Shown here piece after piece: positions 26,557-34,352 of a stretch of 64,000 nt of DNA (position 1 is the first letter of the stretch; each line of letters opens with the position of its first letter). Made by a program: the position numbers and the translations under genes. The notes under the pieces are model-generated. The model was not told the DNA's origin, did not search any database, and worked only from the letters and a program-made list of their open reading frames with translations. The stretch lies in the NCBI GenBank assembly GCA_035765535.1, contig DASTXE010000003.1, positions 248,001-312,000 of the forward strand, written 5' to 3'. Origin of the DNA: Rickettsiales bacterium. Its GTDB lineage: Bacteria; Pseudomonadota; Alphaproteobacteria; Rickettsiales; JABCZZ01.

Positions 26557-27621
26557 ATGTCTCCTAAACTTTGTGCATGCAGTGAAACTTCTTTGGCTCT
26601 TACTGAGCAAAGGCACAGGCCAAAGCACTGTTACATTTGTCGTTCTAAAAATAGATTTGGTCTTCTGGCATCAACCGAGCATATTGGAGCTACATTCGCA
26701 ACATCATGGATTAAAAAATTATATAAAGAATGGACAGATTTTCTATTACAACATGATTATTCATGGAATACTAAAAAGAATGGGGCAGGGTACGGAATAA
26801 TCTTATTTCAAGAAATGGAGAGAGAATTCTCTTCTTTAGAGGAAATCCATCAAACATGGTTACAGAAGCCCCCACTAAGTTTGGGACACCATTTTCCCCA
26901 TGGAGCTTTTCGCGCTTTTTTAATAGATAAAAAAATTCTGAACATAGACCTAATAAAGGAGCAGAAAAGGCACAAATACTGTGCAAGCTGCGAAACTCCT
27001 CTGACTCCTACAGAGCAAAAGCACAAATTAAAAAGTTGTTATATTTGTTATTTTAAGCATCGATTTAACTGCTTCTCATCAGATCAGCATATTGAAGCTG
27101 CCTTTACAATAAGTTGGATTAAGAAGCTATATAGGGATTGGATAGAGTTCCTAGTACAACACGATGTTCGCTGGTCCACTAAAATGAGTGGTGTAGTATA
27201 TGGAACGAGAATATTTCAGGAAATGGAGAAGCAATTTTCCTCTCCAAAAGAAATTCAGGATGAATGGGTACGAAAATCTGTTAAAAGGTTTAAGGAGCAT
27301 TTTCCTAGAGGTTTTTTCCGCAATTTTTTAATAAACAAGAAAATTCTTAATATTGAATTAATAGAAGAACAAAAAGAACTAAAAGTCCTTTACGATAAGA
27401 TTGAGGAAGCGCCAGAAAAATATAAGCAGTTATTAAAAATATACTGTGAGCATAAGCTTTCCCTAAGGAAATGGCATTTAAAACAGAATGCCTCCCGTCC
27501 TCTTGCCGTTAGAACGATAATAAACGATCTGTATACATATATAAGATTAGTTACCTGGTTACTCTGCCAGACAACTCAGAATAACGTGTCTGGCTGCACA
27601 AGCAGAGCGAAATGGTGCTGA
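26557..27621 (+). CDS. Element-encoded protein with two tandem Cys-rich repeats, probably frameshifted at the C-terminus
   Basis: This 354-residue protein is not recognised. Residues 4-138 and 139-275 are repeats of one unit. Each begins with a zinc-ribbon-like Cys pattern (C6, C8, C25 and C28 in unit 1; CxxC then CxxC in unit 2). Each then has SWIKKLY-W-FL-QHD, FQEME-FSS, and HFP-G-FR-FLI-KKILNI. The unit is conserved at DNA level too, which suggests a recent internal duplication. After about 27540 the +1 frame stays open to 27772 with protein-like sequence (CLAAQAERNGADYLP, KAFGVSVTHAWNYGN), so a frameshift may have removed the true end. It forms a three-gene module with the recombinase and XRE protein. 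Confidence 0.7.
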   Translation: MSPKLCACSETSLALTEQRHRPKHCYICRSKNRFGLLASTEHIGATFATSWIKKLYKEWTDFLLQHDYSWNTKKNGAGYGIILFQEMEREFSSLEEIHQTWLQKPPLSLGHHFPHGAFRAFLIDKKILNIDLIKEQKRHKYCASCETPLTPTEQKHKLKSCYICYFKHRFNCFSSDQHIEAAFTISWIKKLYRDWIEFLVQHDVRWSTKMSGVVYGTRIFQEMEKQFSSPKEIQDEWVRKSVKRFKEHFPRGFFRNFLINKKILNIELIEEQKELKVLYDKIEEAPEKYKQLLKIYCEHKLSLRKWHLKQNASRPLAVRTIINDLYTYIRLVTWLLCQTTQNNVSGCTSRAKWC

Positions 27622-27805
27622 TTATTTACCAAAAGCATTTGGTGTGTCAGTAACACATGCATGGAACTACGGCAATATGAGGACTTTCTTAATCGGAGAG
27701 GAGGTGCAACATCAGCGTGATGAATTCTCAATGCAAATATCTAAAGTAAGAAGCGATGAATCCGATAGTTGACCAGTTGATTAACAGCCCAATGTGCGGT
27801 AGCCA

Positions 27806-28087
27806 TTATTTTAACGTCTGATAGATTCTACTCCCTCTTTCCCACTGCCCACCTTCCTCGGCAACAATGGCAGTCGCAAGGTCAGTTTGTTTATCCTTTT
27901 TCTCAATTACTTCACACAGAATATCATTCTCCAGCGTCTTTCGGCCCAATGCCCGCTCCAGTTCGGCAATGCTCCGGTCGTGTTTGTGTTCTGATTCTTT
28001 TTGCATATGTGTAGGTACTTTTCCGCTTTTCCAAAATAATTGCTTGTCTGGCGCTGACTTACCATATCTACCCTCTGTATGATAGTC
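27806..28087 (-). pseudogene. IS3-family transposase OrfA remnant
   Basis: The minus-strand reading frame contains DKQLFWKSGK followed by AELERALGRKTLENDILCEVIEKK. This resembles the leucine-zipper end of IS3/IS2-group OrfA (ELERLLGRKTLENEIL pattern). The part upstream lacks a recognisable HTH start, no OrfB follows, and the frame ends early. No clear terminal inverted repeats were found. It is a decayed fragment inside the element. Confidence 0.55.
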
Positions 28088-28155
28088 GCCCCTATAAAGC
28101 GGATTTAATAGCGTTGGGCATGTAAGTCATAAAAATGTTTTACCACTACTAGGCG

Positions 28156-28187
28156 TTGTACTATAACGGGGCTGTCCGATAGTACAA
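28156..28187 (+). promoter_or_regulatory. Perfect 9-bp inverted repeat ahead of the nuclease-like gene
   Basis: TTGTACTAT (28156-28164) and ATAGTACAA (28179-28187) flank a 14-base GC-rich centre, ending 17 bases before the start codon at 28205. It may be an operator or a 5'-UTR hairpin that limits expression of the nuclease-like protein. Confidence 0.5.
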
Positions 28188-28204
28188 ATAATTAGGAATC
28201 CCAG

Positions 28205-29077
28205 ATGTCCTCGGAAATTTTGAAAGCCATGCCGGTCGATTTGCGGTCATTGGGCAAAGATGAAAGATGGCTGCAAGACCAAATTAGTGCTGATCCCAGT
28301 ATTTTGGGTTTAGGTGAGCTGGTTATCGTAGGGAGAGAATATCGACAGCCAAATGGCGGTAGAATTGATTTCCTGATGGTGAATCGGGACGAAGACCAAA
28401 CCTATTATGAAGTTGAAGTCATGCTAGGCGGTTTAGATGAAAAACACATTATACATATTATTGAGTATTGGGATAAAGAGAGGCAGCATCGACCAACTGC
28501 CGAACATCGAGCTGTTAGTATTGCAGAACATATTACCTCACGTTTCTTTAATGTACTGCGGCTACTAAATCGGGCTGTCCCATTAATAGCAATAAAATTG
28601 AGTGCATTTAAGGTTGACGACAAGATAGTGTTGCATCCCGTCACGGTGCTTGATGTTGTCGAAGAGAGCATTGAACCCGATGATGTTGACCAGGCCGAAC
28701 GCGCTGACCGGCAATACTGGGAAAAGCAAGGTGTTCCCGCTTTCCTGAGCATCGTTGATAAAATAATTGGAACTTTAACAAAGTATGGTTATGAACCTCG
28801 TCTTACCTATACAAGACGTTATATTGCTTTAGGTACAAGCGGGAATAATTTTTGCTGGTTATCTCCCCGCAAAATTAAAGATCACTGCCGAATTGGATTA
28901 CGAGTAGGAAGTGAGGAACGAGAAAATATCCTAAACAACTTAAGTGAAAAAGGAATAGATGCATCTGCTAGAGGAACCTCTGAAATCCGGTTTAATTGTA
29001 CCACGCAAACCTTTGACAGTCAGTTCAATGCAATTGCGGCTCTGATCCTGCAAGCTGAGGACTATTCCAGAACTTAA
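28205..29077 (+). CDS. PD-(D/E)XK-type nuclease-like protein
   Basis: This protein has 290 residues. The segment DERWLQDQISADPSILGLGELVIVGREYRQPNGGRIDFLMV, followed by QTYYEVEVMLGG, has the layout of a PD-(D/E)XK domain: D55, then E69-x-E71, where the usual Lys is replaced by Glu. The rest (IIHIIEYWDKERQHRPTAEHRAVSIAEHI) matches a family of stand-alone predicted nucleases with no assigned role. The C-terminal half may bind a substrate. It sits alone in the element, preceded by an inverted repeat. A defence or restriction-like role is inferred from context. Confidence 0.7.
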   Translation: MSSEILKAMPVDLRSLGKDERWLQDQISADPSILGLGELVIVGREYRQPNGGRIDFLMVNRDEDQTYYEVEVMLGGLDEKHIIHIIEYWDKERQHRPTAEHRAVSIAEHITSRFFNVLRLLNRAVPLIAIKLSAFKVDDKIVLHPVTVLDVVEESIEPDDVDQAERADRQYWEKQGVPAFLSIVDKIIGTLTKYGYEPRLTYTRRYIALGTSGNNFCWLSPRKIKDHCRIGLRVGSEERENILNNLSEKGIDASARGTSEIRFNCTTQTFDSQFNAIAALILQAEDYSRT

Positions 29078-29144
29078 TTCCAATGCGTAATCAATCCAGC
29101 CCTAATGTGAAGCTGAAGCCCATAAAAAAGTAAAAGGGGAAGAA

Positions 29145-29537
29145 ATGATTTTTCGATTTCTAGCTGGCTCTCTTCTTATATGCTTATGGCAATCCTCTGC
29201 TCTTGCTTTAGCAAAGGACGAGCCAGCGACTATGATGGGACTCGGCGCTAGTAACTGTACAGATTTTGCTAATGCCTATCGTATAAACCAACAAAGGGCT
29301 GAAAGTTCATATTTTAATTGGGCGCAAGGGTTTATGACAGGCATGAATTTGGCTATTGCCGGACTGTCTACGCCGGAACATCCTTTTAAAGTGAGAGACT
29401 TTAAATCTATGCCTATGGATGAGCAAAGAAAAAACATTCGCGAATATTGCCATGATCATCCATTAGCAGATTACTATGAAGCAGTTATGAATGTATATGG
29501 AAGGTTACATGCAATTCCAGCCCCTCCTAACGATTAA
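29145..29537 (+). CDS. Small secreted protein with a Cys pair
   Basis: This 130-residue protein has a signal peptide (cleavage near LALAKDE, about residue 23) and two Cys residues in the mature part (SNCTDFAN and REYCHDHP) that could form a disulfide. The pattern NCTDFANAYR, NWAQGFMTGMNLA, IREYCHDHPLADYYEAV resembles small Rap1a/HdeA-like periplasmic proteins. Its function is not known. A GGGGAAG ribosome site precedes ATG. It is cargo of the radC element. Confidence 0.7.
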   Translation: MIFRFLAGSLLICLWQSSALALAKDEPATMMGLGASNCTDFANAYRINQQRAESSYFNWAQGFMTGMNLAIAGLSTPEHPFKVRDFKSMPMDEQRKNIREYCHDHPLADYYEAVMNVYGRLHAIPAPPND

Positions 29538-29673
29538 TAATACTGCTCTATTGCAGTTCGACGCACTTAGCGAATTCCCTCAATGCTTACCCCAGTAAGT
29601 ATTTCTGCTTCGTAAATCTCTATCCTGCTCTAAGATCTAATGTAAGCGGGGTTCACCGTAAACTTACTCATTA

Positions 29674-30069
29674 CTATTTAGCAGTTGGAAATTTCTTAAA
29701 GCATTTTCCGGCGTGCATTTTTTCGAGCATAGCGCATTCAAGAACTTTTCCCTTACCTGTTGGATCAACTCCCACTACATAGTTCTTACCATTAGCGCAC
29801 TTCACGCTCCAAGAAGCAGTATATTCGTCTTCTGGCGGTATCGGAAGTTCCCCTGATTTTGGCGTATGAAGATATGCGCTTCCCATGTAAAAAGCCTTTC
29901 TACCCTTACATCCCTCACCGACTACTCTTCCCAGCATTTGGGCTTGGCCTGTCGGTGATAGAGATAAAAGATAGTCATTTGCTTTATTCTCCGAAGAGAT
30001 TGCTGGACAGGAATAAAGAATTGCACTTACTATCATTATTAGCGCAGTTAGCTGAAGAGCACTATTCAT
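29674..30069 (-). CDS. Secreted Cys-rich small protein
   Basis: This 131-residue protein has a signal peptide to about residue 26 (SCPAISSE). The mature protein holds Cys in GEGCKGRKAFY, SVKCANGKNYVV, ECAMLEK and GKCFKKFP, which allows two disulfides. No family is recognised. The TASWSVKCANGKNYVVGVDPTGKGKVLECAML segment looks like a small beta domain. The start overlaps the next small gene upstream by 8 bases, so they are probably co-transcribed. Confidence 0.65.
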   Translation of the reverse strand: MNSALQLTALIMIVSAILYSCPAISSENKANDYLLSLSPTGQAQMLGRVVGEGCKGRKAFYMGSAYLHTPKSGELPIPPEDEYTASWSVKCANGKNYVVGVDPTGKGKVLECAMLEKMHAGKCFKKFPTAK

Positions 30070-30262
30070 GTGTTGCCTCTTCTCTGCGCTCGCGGATCAG
30101 CTCTTCTGAAAGTAATCTGTCAGAAGGTGGAAGCTGGGCAAAAGCCTTTCGTGCGGCCCTAACCTTGCTACATTCCGTCTCCTGGATTTTTGTGGAACTG
30201 CGGTGTTCCAAACTGTCTTTATGATCCTGAACGGATATGCTTATCTCTATTTTATCTTCCAT
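30062..30262 (-). CDS. Small charged hypothetical protein
   Basis: This protein has 66 residues from the Met at 30262; longer forms start at 30265 or 30277. The composition is charged, with EHRSSTKIQETECSKVRAARKAFAQLPPSDRLLSEELIRERREE predicted helical. No family is recognised. It overlaps the following secreted-protein gene. The sequence is in the size range of an antitoxin, but nothing in it proves this. Confidence 0.45.
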   Translation of the reverse strand: MEDKIEISISVQDHKDSLEHRSSTKIQETECSKVRAARKAFAQLPPSDRLLSEELIRERREEATHE

Positions 30263-30371
30263 CATGATTAAGATCATACAAAGACTTAACCATGTTGCAA
30301 GGCCAAATGGGCAATAGAAAAAGGCCAGCTTGACAATATATGGCTATATTGTTTTGGATTGTGACTATCAA

Positions 30372-31085
30372 TTATTTCTTTGTGCCGATCACAAGCTGAA
30401 AATCATTATTACCCAGTGTAGTCATGATACTTCCTTTTACATCTATACCGCAATTTTGGAGGGATTCTGCCAATGTATTTGCCAGCGGTGGAACTGCTTT
30501 CAGGTCATGCACAGCAATCATTACCCCGTAAGATTCAACGCTTGTAGGAATGATAAATCCAACTCTATCTACTTTTATACCTATTGTATTAAACATCTCC
30601 ATGAATTCGCTTGCGTAAGACTGAGCCTCTCCATCACTAGGAGCACTTATTTTTAATGTTTTTAAAGTGTCCACTACAGGAGAATGGCTCAGGCATGTTT
30701 TTTCAACGTCTGTAAGATGGCGAGGTGGTTTCGGAATCAGGAGATTATCTATCTGTGTTTTTATTTCATCGAGCTTTGCAATAGCCTCACCGTATCCCCC
30801 GCTAACCGGAACTCCGCTGATTTGGATGTTTTGTATTTTGTCAGAGATCGTTTTGAATTGCCCTCTTATATACTCATATTGATTTTTTTGTTCATCAGCC
30901 TCTCGTGCTTGATTAGCCATCTGAATCATGGCTCCAAACGCGAGTAGGGCACCAAATGCATAGAGGATCAATGCATTTTTGCGACGTATATTATTCATAC
31001 CATTGACGCCCACATAAACATTGAATGCAAATGCAATAAAGACGTAGAAGACGCCCAATGTGAGAAAGTAGTGAATGGATGGCAT
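30372..31085 (-). CDS. Two-TM membrane protein with coiled coil and cytoplasmic alpha/beta domain
   Basis: This protein has 237 residues. Residues 1-65 contain two hydrophobic helices (YFLTLGVFYVFIAFAFNVYVG and NALILYAFGALLAFGAMIQMA). Residues 66-120 form a coiled-coil stalk. From about 130 a globular domain follows (SAPSDGEAQSYASEFMEMFNTIGIKVDRVGF, VMIAVHDLKAVPPLANTLAESLQNCGI). It is the last gene of the GNAT/small protein/ATPase operon, 14 bases after the ATPase stop. A membrane effector or sensor partner of the ATPase is a reasonable guess, as many defence modules end in a TM effector, but the family is not identified. Confidence 0.7.
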   Translation of the reverse strand: MPSIHYFLTLGVFYVFIAFAFNVYVGVNGMNNIRRKNALILYAFGALLAFGAMIQMANQAREADEQKNQYEYIRGQFKTISDKIQNIQISGVPVSGGYGEAIAKLDEIKTQIDNLLIPKPPRHLTDVEKTCLSHSPVVDTLKTLKISAPSDGEAQSYASEFMEMFNTIGIKVDRVGFIIPTSVESYGVMIAVHDLKAVPPLANTLAESLQNCGIDVKGSIMTTLGNNDFQLVIGTKK

Positions 31086-31099
31086 ATTAAATCCTAAGC

Positions 31100-33559
31100 T
31101 TATTGAGGTTTAGTAACTAAGTTAATGCTTGCCTCGTTACAACTGCATTTCAGGGCCTCTTTCTTGCCGCGTTCCGGCAGCACACGTAGCACCTCGCTGC
31201 ATTTAACGCACTCAAACACTTGTAGTAATGCTTTGAACGCCTCTACTACAGGAATAAAATCATTCTTACTAAAATTAGCCCATTCGTTGTAGTGAATGGC
31301 CGTGTTTACCTGCCATTGCTCCGCCTCGGATTTCTTCGCCGATGCCTCCAGTTTTGCCTGAAGTGCTTCGATCTGTGCTACTTTATCTTGCTGTCCCCAC
31401 GATTCCGCAGCCTTTCGACCTTCTTTAAGTAGTTCGCGGAAACGCTTGATTGCTGGTGGTAATAAATCCCCCAGCGTGAATTGGGCATCGCCCCGGAACT
31501 GAACAGGCGCGCGCAGGCGGTGGCAGGCTTCTTTGGAGAAATATTCAAGGAAATTCCGCAGCAGACTTGCCGCCTGTTTAATTTCGTTCTTACTAAGGTG
31601 ATCACTTATTTCCTTCCAGATGTCCCGATCATTCCATTCAGTCGGTCCTGTATCAACGTTCCAGGTACGAAAATGAACGAATTTATTGTTCTTGACCATT
31701 CCTGCTGTTTTCATGTGTTTCAGCCAAATGTCATCATGTGTGGTCAGTATGAATTGCGTATTCGGGAATTTCTGTTTTAGAAGCGTACAAACTTCGCGCC
31801 GATGTCCGGAATCCACTGACATCAGTACGTCATCCAATACAGCGAATGTAAAATTATTACCTAGCAGATGTTCCATGAGCGCAAGATAGAGACACAGGCC
31901 CATGCCATCTTGATGGCCTTCGCTATGATAAGCTCCCGGTGGGAAAAAACCGCGTCCATAAAAATCTACGTCAAAACCAAGTTTGCCCATTGACGGTGTG
32001 AGCTTCGCTTCAAAAGCGCTTTCATCATCATTGTTAATAATACGATAAAAATTACGGAAGGTATGTTCGACGTTTTGATAAATTTTTTCCAACTCCGTAT
32101 TCATTACATCAACATATTTATCAAGAACCTGCTTGGCGGTAGTAGTGCGTTTGTTACCCGCCTCCAGTTGAAGAGAGGTCTTGCGGTAGGCATCCAGCTT
32201 TTCTTGTCCGACAATCAGATAATCGCGTGCGGCATCCTGTTGTGAAGGTTCCGGTATTATTTCGACTGCATTTTTAATAGCGGCCAGTATGATCTTCGCG
32301 GCGTCCGGCACTATTAAGTCGGACTGGAGAGCGTCGAGAGTCTTTTGCAGAGGCAGAAAAGCACGCAATTGTCGGGTATTTTCTAAAAGCATGACTTCAT
32401 ATGATTTGAGCGGCTGCACATCGACTGGCTCCGTAAACAGCGGACCGTATTTCGATACGGCTACCATAGCGGAACGCAAGCCATCGATCTTTGCAGTAAT
32501 CGGCTCAAGTGCTTTTTCTAATTCCCCTCTCTTTTTCTTGATTGAGGCCAAGTGTGCCAGCTTACCATTGAGAAGATTACGAAATTCTTTTGGCTCCCAC
32601 TCCGTATCGCAAACAGGGCAACTGCTTTCATCGAAAAGGTTTAGGGCCGTTCTGAACAGGCTTTCTCTGGACAGGCTTTCCAAGGTGGCGGCATTAGCAT
32701 TTAATTCCACTACCTGATCCAGAACTGATTTCCGAGATGTCTGAAATTCCGGTGCGGCGATTGCATTGAGAGCCGCATTCAAATTTTTGATGTCCTCCAA
32801 CGCCTGCGGTTTCGATATCTTAGAGGCTGCGCCGACACCGCCCATCGTAGCAAGACCGTCTTTAATTGATGTATTTGCCTCCAATTTCTGAATTTCCGGC
32901 AGAGACAACAAGGTACGACGCTTGTTGATTTCACTTAGTATCTCAGCGGTTGAGAGCTGGGCAACTCCCAGTGCCTGCACAAGTTCATTCCGTGCGATGT
33001 TTTTATTGCTATCGAGCGGTTTTATCTCTTTTTCACAGGCATTCCAGATTTTCTGAAAGAGAGTACGAAGCGTTTCTAGTTTATCAAGTCGGAGCAAAGC
33101 CTGCACTTCCTTGGAGCGGTCCCCCGGCTTAGAAATGACGTACCGGATGAGTTCCCTTCGAGACAACACGAATTCTGGATGCTCCTCTATATGCGAGAGG
33201 ACAGCTTTCACATCATCATCATTTGGTGTGATCTTGGGTTTGGTGACGTTCTTGATAGTGCGCTGAACGGTGGCCTGTTTGCCGCTAGAGACAATGGTGA
33301 AAGCCACTTCAACATAAGCTTGATCCGGTTTCTCTCGACTGTCTACATGTGGGCCGTGTTTAGTTACCGATAGATCCCCAGTACCTTCCCCTGAAAGCCG
33401 CGAAATATTCCCTGTGAAGGCGAATTCTACGGCATCGACGATTCCGCTCTTGCCCGTCCCATTCGGCCCGCAGACGGCAAAGTTATCTCCTTTCAGATCG
33501 AAGGAGAAATTACGGATACCTCGGAACTCGTTGATAATGACTTTCTGAATACGGATCAC
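31100..33559 (-). CDS. SMC/RecF-like AAA ATPase with CPVC motif and C-terminal zinc ribbon
   Basis: This protein has 819 residues. The N-terminal motif FRGIRNFSFDLKGDNFAVCGPNGTGKSGIVDA gives Walker A at about 30-38. A long helical middle carries CPVC at about 314-317, in the position of a Rad50/RloC-type zinc hook. Walker B is FAVLDDVLMSVDSGHRRE around 573, and the switch His is in FILTTHDD. The last 200 residues are helical (LLRNFLEYFSKEACHRLRAP, AIHYNEWANFSKNDF, EAFKALLQVFECVKC) and end in a CxxC...CxC zinc ribbon. The helical part could be HEPN-like. It overlaps the 60-residue gene by 4 bases. It probably senses or clamps DNA in a defence context. Confidence 0.85.
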   Translation of the reverse strand: MIRIQKVIINEFRGIRNFSFDLKGDNFAVCGPNGTGKSGIVDAVEFAFTGNISRLSGEGTGDLSVTKHGPHVDSREKPDQAYVEVAFTIVSSGKQATVQRTIKNVTKPKITPNDDDVKAVLSHIEEHPEFVLSRRELIRYVISKPGDRSKEVQALLRLDKLETLRTLFQKIWNACEKEIKPLDSNKNIARNELVQALGVAQLSTAEILSEINKRRTLLSLPEIQKLEANTSIKDGLATMGGVGAASKISKPQALEDIKNLNAALNAIAAPEFQTSRKSVLDQVVELNANAATLESLSRESLFRTALNLFDESSCPVCDTEWEPKEFRNLLNGKLAHLASIKKKRGELEKALEPITAKIDGLRSAMVAVSKYGPLFTEPVDVQPLKSYEVMLLENTRQLRAFLPLQKTLDALQSDLIVPDAAKIILAAIKNAVEIIPEPSQQDAARDYLIVGQEKLDAYRKTSLQLEAGNKRTTTAKQVLDKYVDVMNTELEKIYQNVEHTFRNFYRIINNDDESAFEAKLTPSMGKLGFDVDFYGRGFFPPGAYHSEGHQDGMGLCLYLALMEHLLGNNFTFAVLDDVLMSVDSGHRREVCTLLKQKFPNTQFILTTHDDIWLKHMKTAGMVKNNKFVHFRTWNVDTGPTEWNDRDIWKEISDHLSKNEIKQAASLLRNFLEYFSKEACHRLRAPVQFRGDAQFTLGDLLPPAIKRFRELLKEGRKAAESWGQQDKVAQIEALQAKLEASAKKSEAEQWQVNTAIHYNEWANFSKNDFIPVVEAFKALLQVFECVKCSEVLRVLPERGKKEALKCSCNEASINLVTKPQ

Positions 33560-33738
33560 GATATTTCCTCATCAAAAAGAGCGGCACGTATCAATGCTTC
33601 GGTCGGCTTCTGGTCCAGTATCGCTTCTTCAAGCTTACCGGCAACCTTTTCAAATCCAGTCGTTCCAGCAATCTCGTCGAGAAAGGTTTTGATAATCTTA
33701 TAGCAGACTGTTCCTGGCTCTATATTGCTATCAACCAT
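33556..33738 (-). CDS. 60-residue partner of the SMC-like ATPase
   Basis: This 60-residue helical protein includes YKIIKTFLDEIAGTTGFEKVAGKLEEAILDQKPTEALIRAALFDEE. Its stop overlaps the ATPase start (ATGA), implying coupled translation and a fixed ratio. No family is recognised. It could be a regulatory or clamp subunit of the ATPase, comparable in layout to the small middle components of three-component ABC-type conflict systems. Confidence 0.65.
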   Translation of the reverse strand: MVDSNIEPGTVCYKIIKTFLDEIAGTTGFEKVAGKLEEAILDQKPTEALIRAALFDEEIS

Positions 33739-33751
33739 TTTATTCCTCAGA

Positions 33752-34291
33752 TTAGCTTATATCGATTTTTCGGATGTACTGAAACGCAGGCAATTTTGAT
33801 ATGTGGTCTGTTACAGCAGTGGGTGTAGCTGAGATGACTTGTTCAGCTACACGCTGAGAGGGTTTGTTATCTATCCCAATGATTGCTTCCACATAAAAAG
33901 TTGAGATTCCGTTTTGTTTAGCTTCATATCGCATTTCTGATATGGCAGCCTCGACAACTTCCTTGGCGCGGCCTTCGTTGCGGTATGCTTCAGGAACAGC
34001 ATAACCAATATTGAAGCATGGCGCTCCTCCAATAGGCTCACACCTTGCGAAGATAACAATTGCGGTTACGGTTCTATCTTTTAGTCTTACGTAAGTAAGC
34101 CTGATTTCTCCATTTGGTTCGTCCCAATGGATATAAAGGTCTGGGACAACAACCCCGCGTTTCAGGGCTACAGTGCCGCGTAGAAGCTCTTCCTGGAAGG
34201 ATCGTAGTGCAATTGAAGGATCAGTCAGGTTTGCCAAAGCCTCTCTCCTATGCCATAATGTGTGCCAATCACTGGTTGTGCAGTGTTTCAT
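33752..34291 (-). CDS. GNAT-family N-acetyltransferase
   Basis: This protein has 179 residues. The acetyl-CoA motif region is IGYAVPEAYRNEGRAKEVVEAAISEMRYEAKQNGI, with the preceding strand VTAIVIFARCEPIGGAPCFNIGY and the following strand FYVEAIIGIDNKPSQRVAEQ. The substrate is unknown. It is the first gene of the four-gene operon, 13 bases before the 60-residue gene. Its promoter (GTGACA-16-TATATT on the minus strand) places the transcript start at or within a few bases of the ATG, so the mRNA may be leaderless. Confidence 0.8.
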   Translation of the reverse strand: MKHCTTSDWHTLWHRREALANLTDPSIALRSFQEELLRGTVALKRGVVVPDLYIHWDEPNGEIRLTYVRLKDRTVTAIVIFARCEPIGGAPCFNIGYAVPEAYRNEGRAKEVVEAAISEMRYEAKQNGISTFYVEAIIGIDNKPSQRVAEQVISATPTAVTDHISKLPAFQYIRKIDIS

Positions 34292-34297
34292 TGAAGG

Positions 34298-34340
34298 AAT
34301 ATAACGATTAAATAGGAAGTGTCACCTAAAAATAATAGGT
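34298..34340 (-). promoter_or_regulatory. Promoter of the GNAT/ATPase operon with overlapping palindrome
   Basis: On the minus strand, GTGACA (34325-34320) and TATATT (34303-34298) are 16 bases apart. The 17-base palindrome ACCTA-N7-TAGGT at 34324-34340 touches the -35. The same palindrome type lies at the integrase promoter, which suggests a shared regulator and possible repression of the operon. Confidence 0.5.
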
Positions 34341-34352
34341 AATAACGAACTT

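Noticed and set aside
27806-28087. Treating the minus-strand frame as a functional regulator gene
   Set aside because: The sequence matches an IS3-type OrfA zipper segment but lacks the N-terminal HTH and any OrfB, so it is a remnant.
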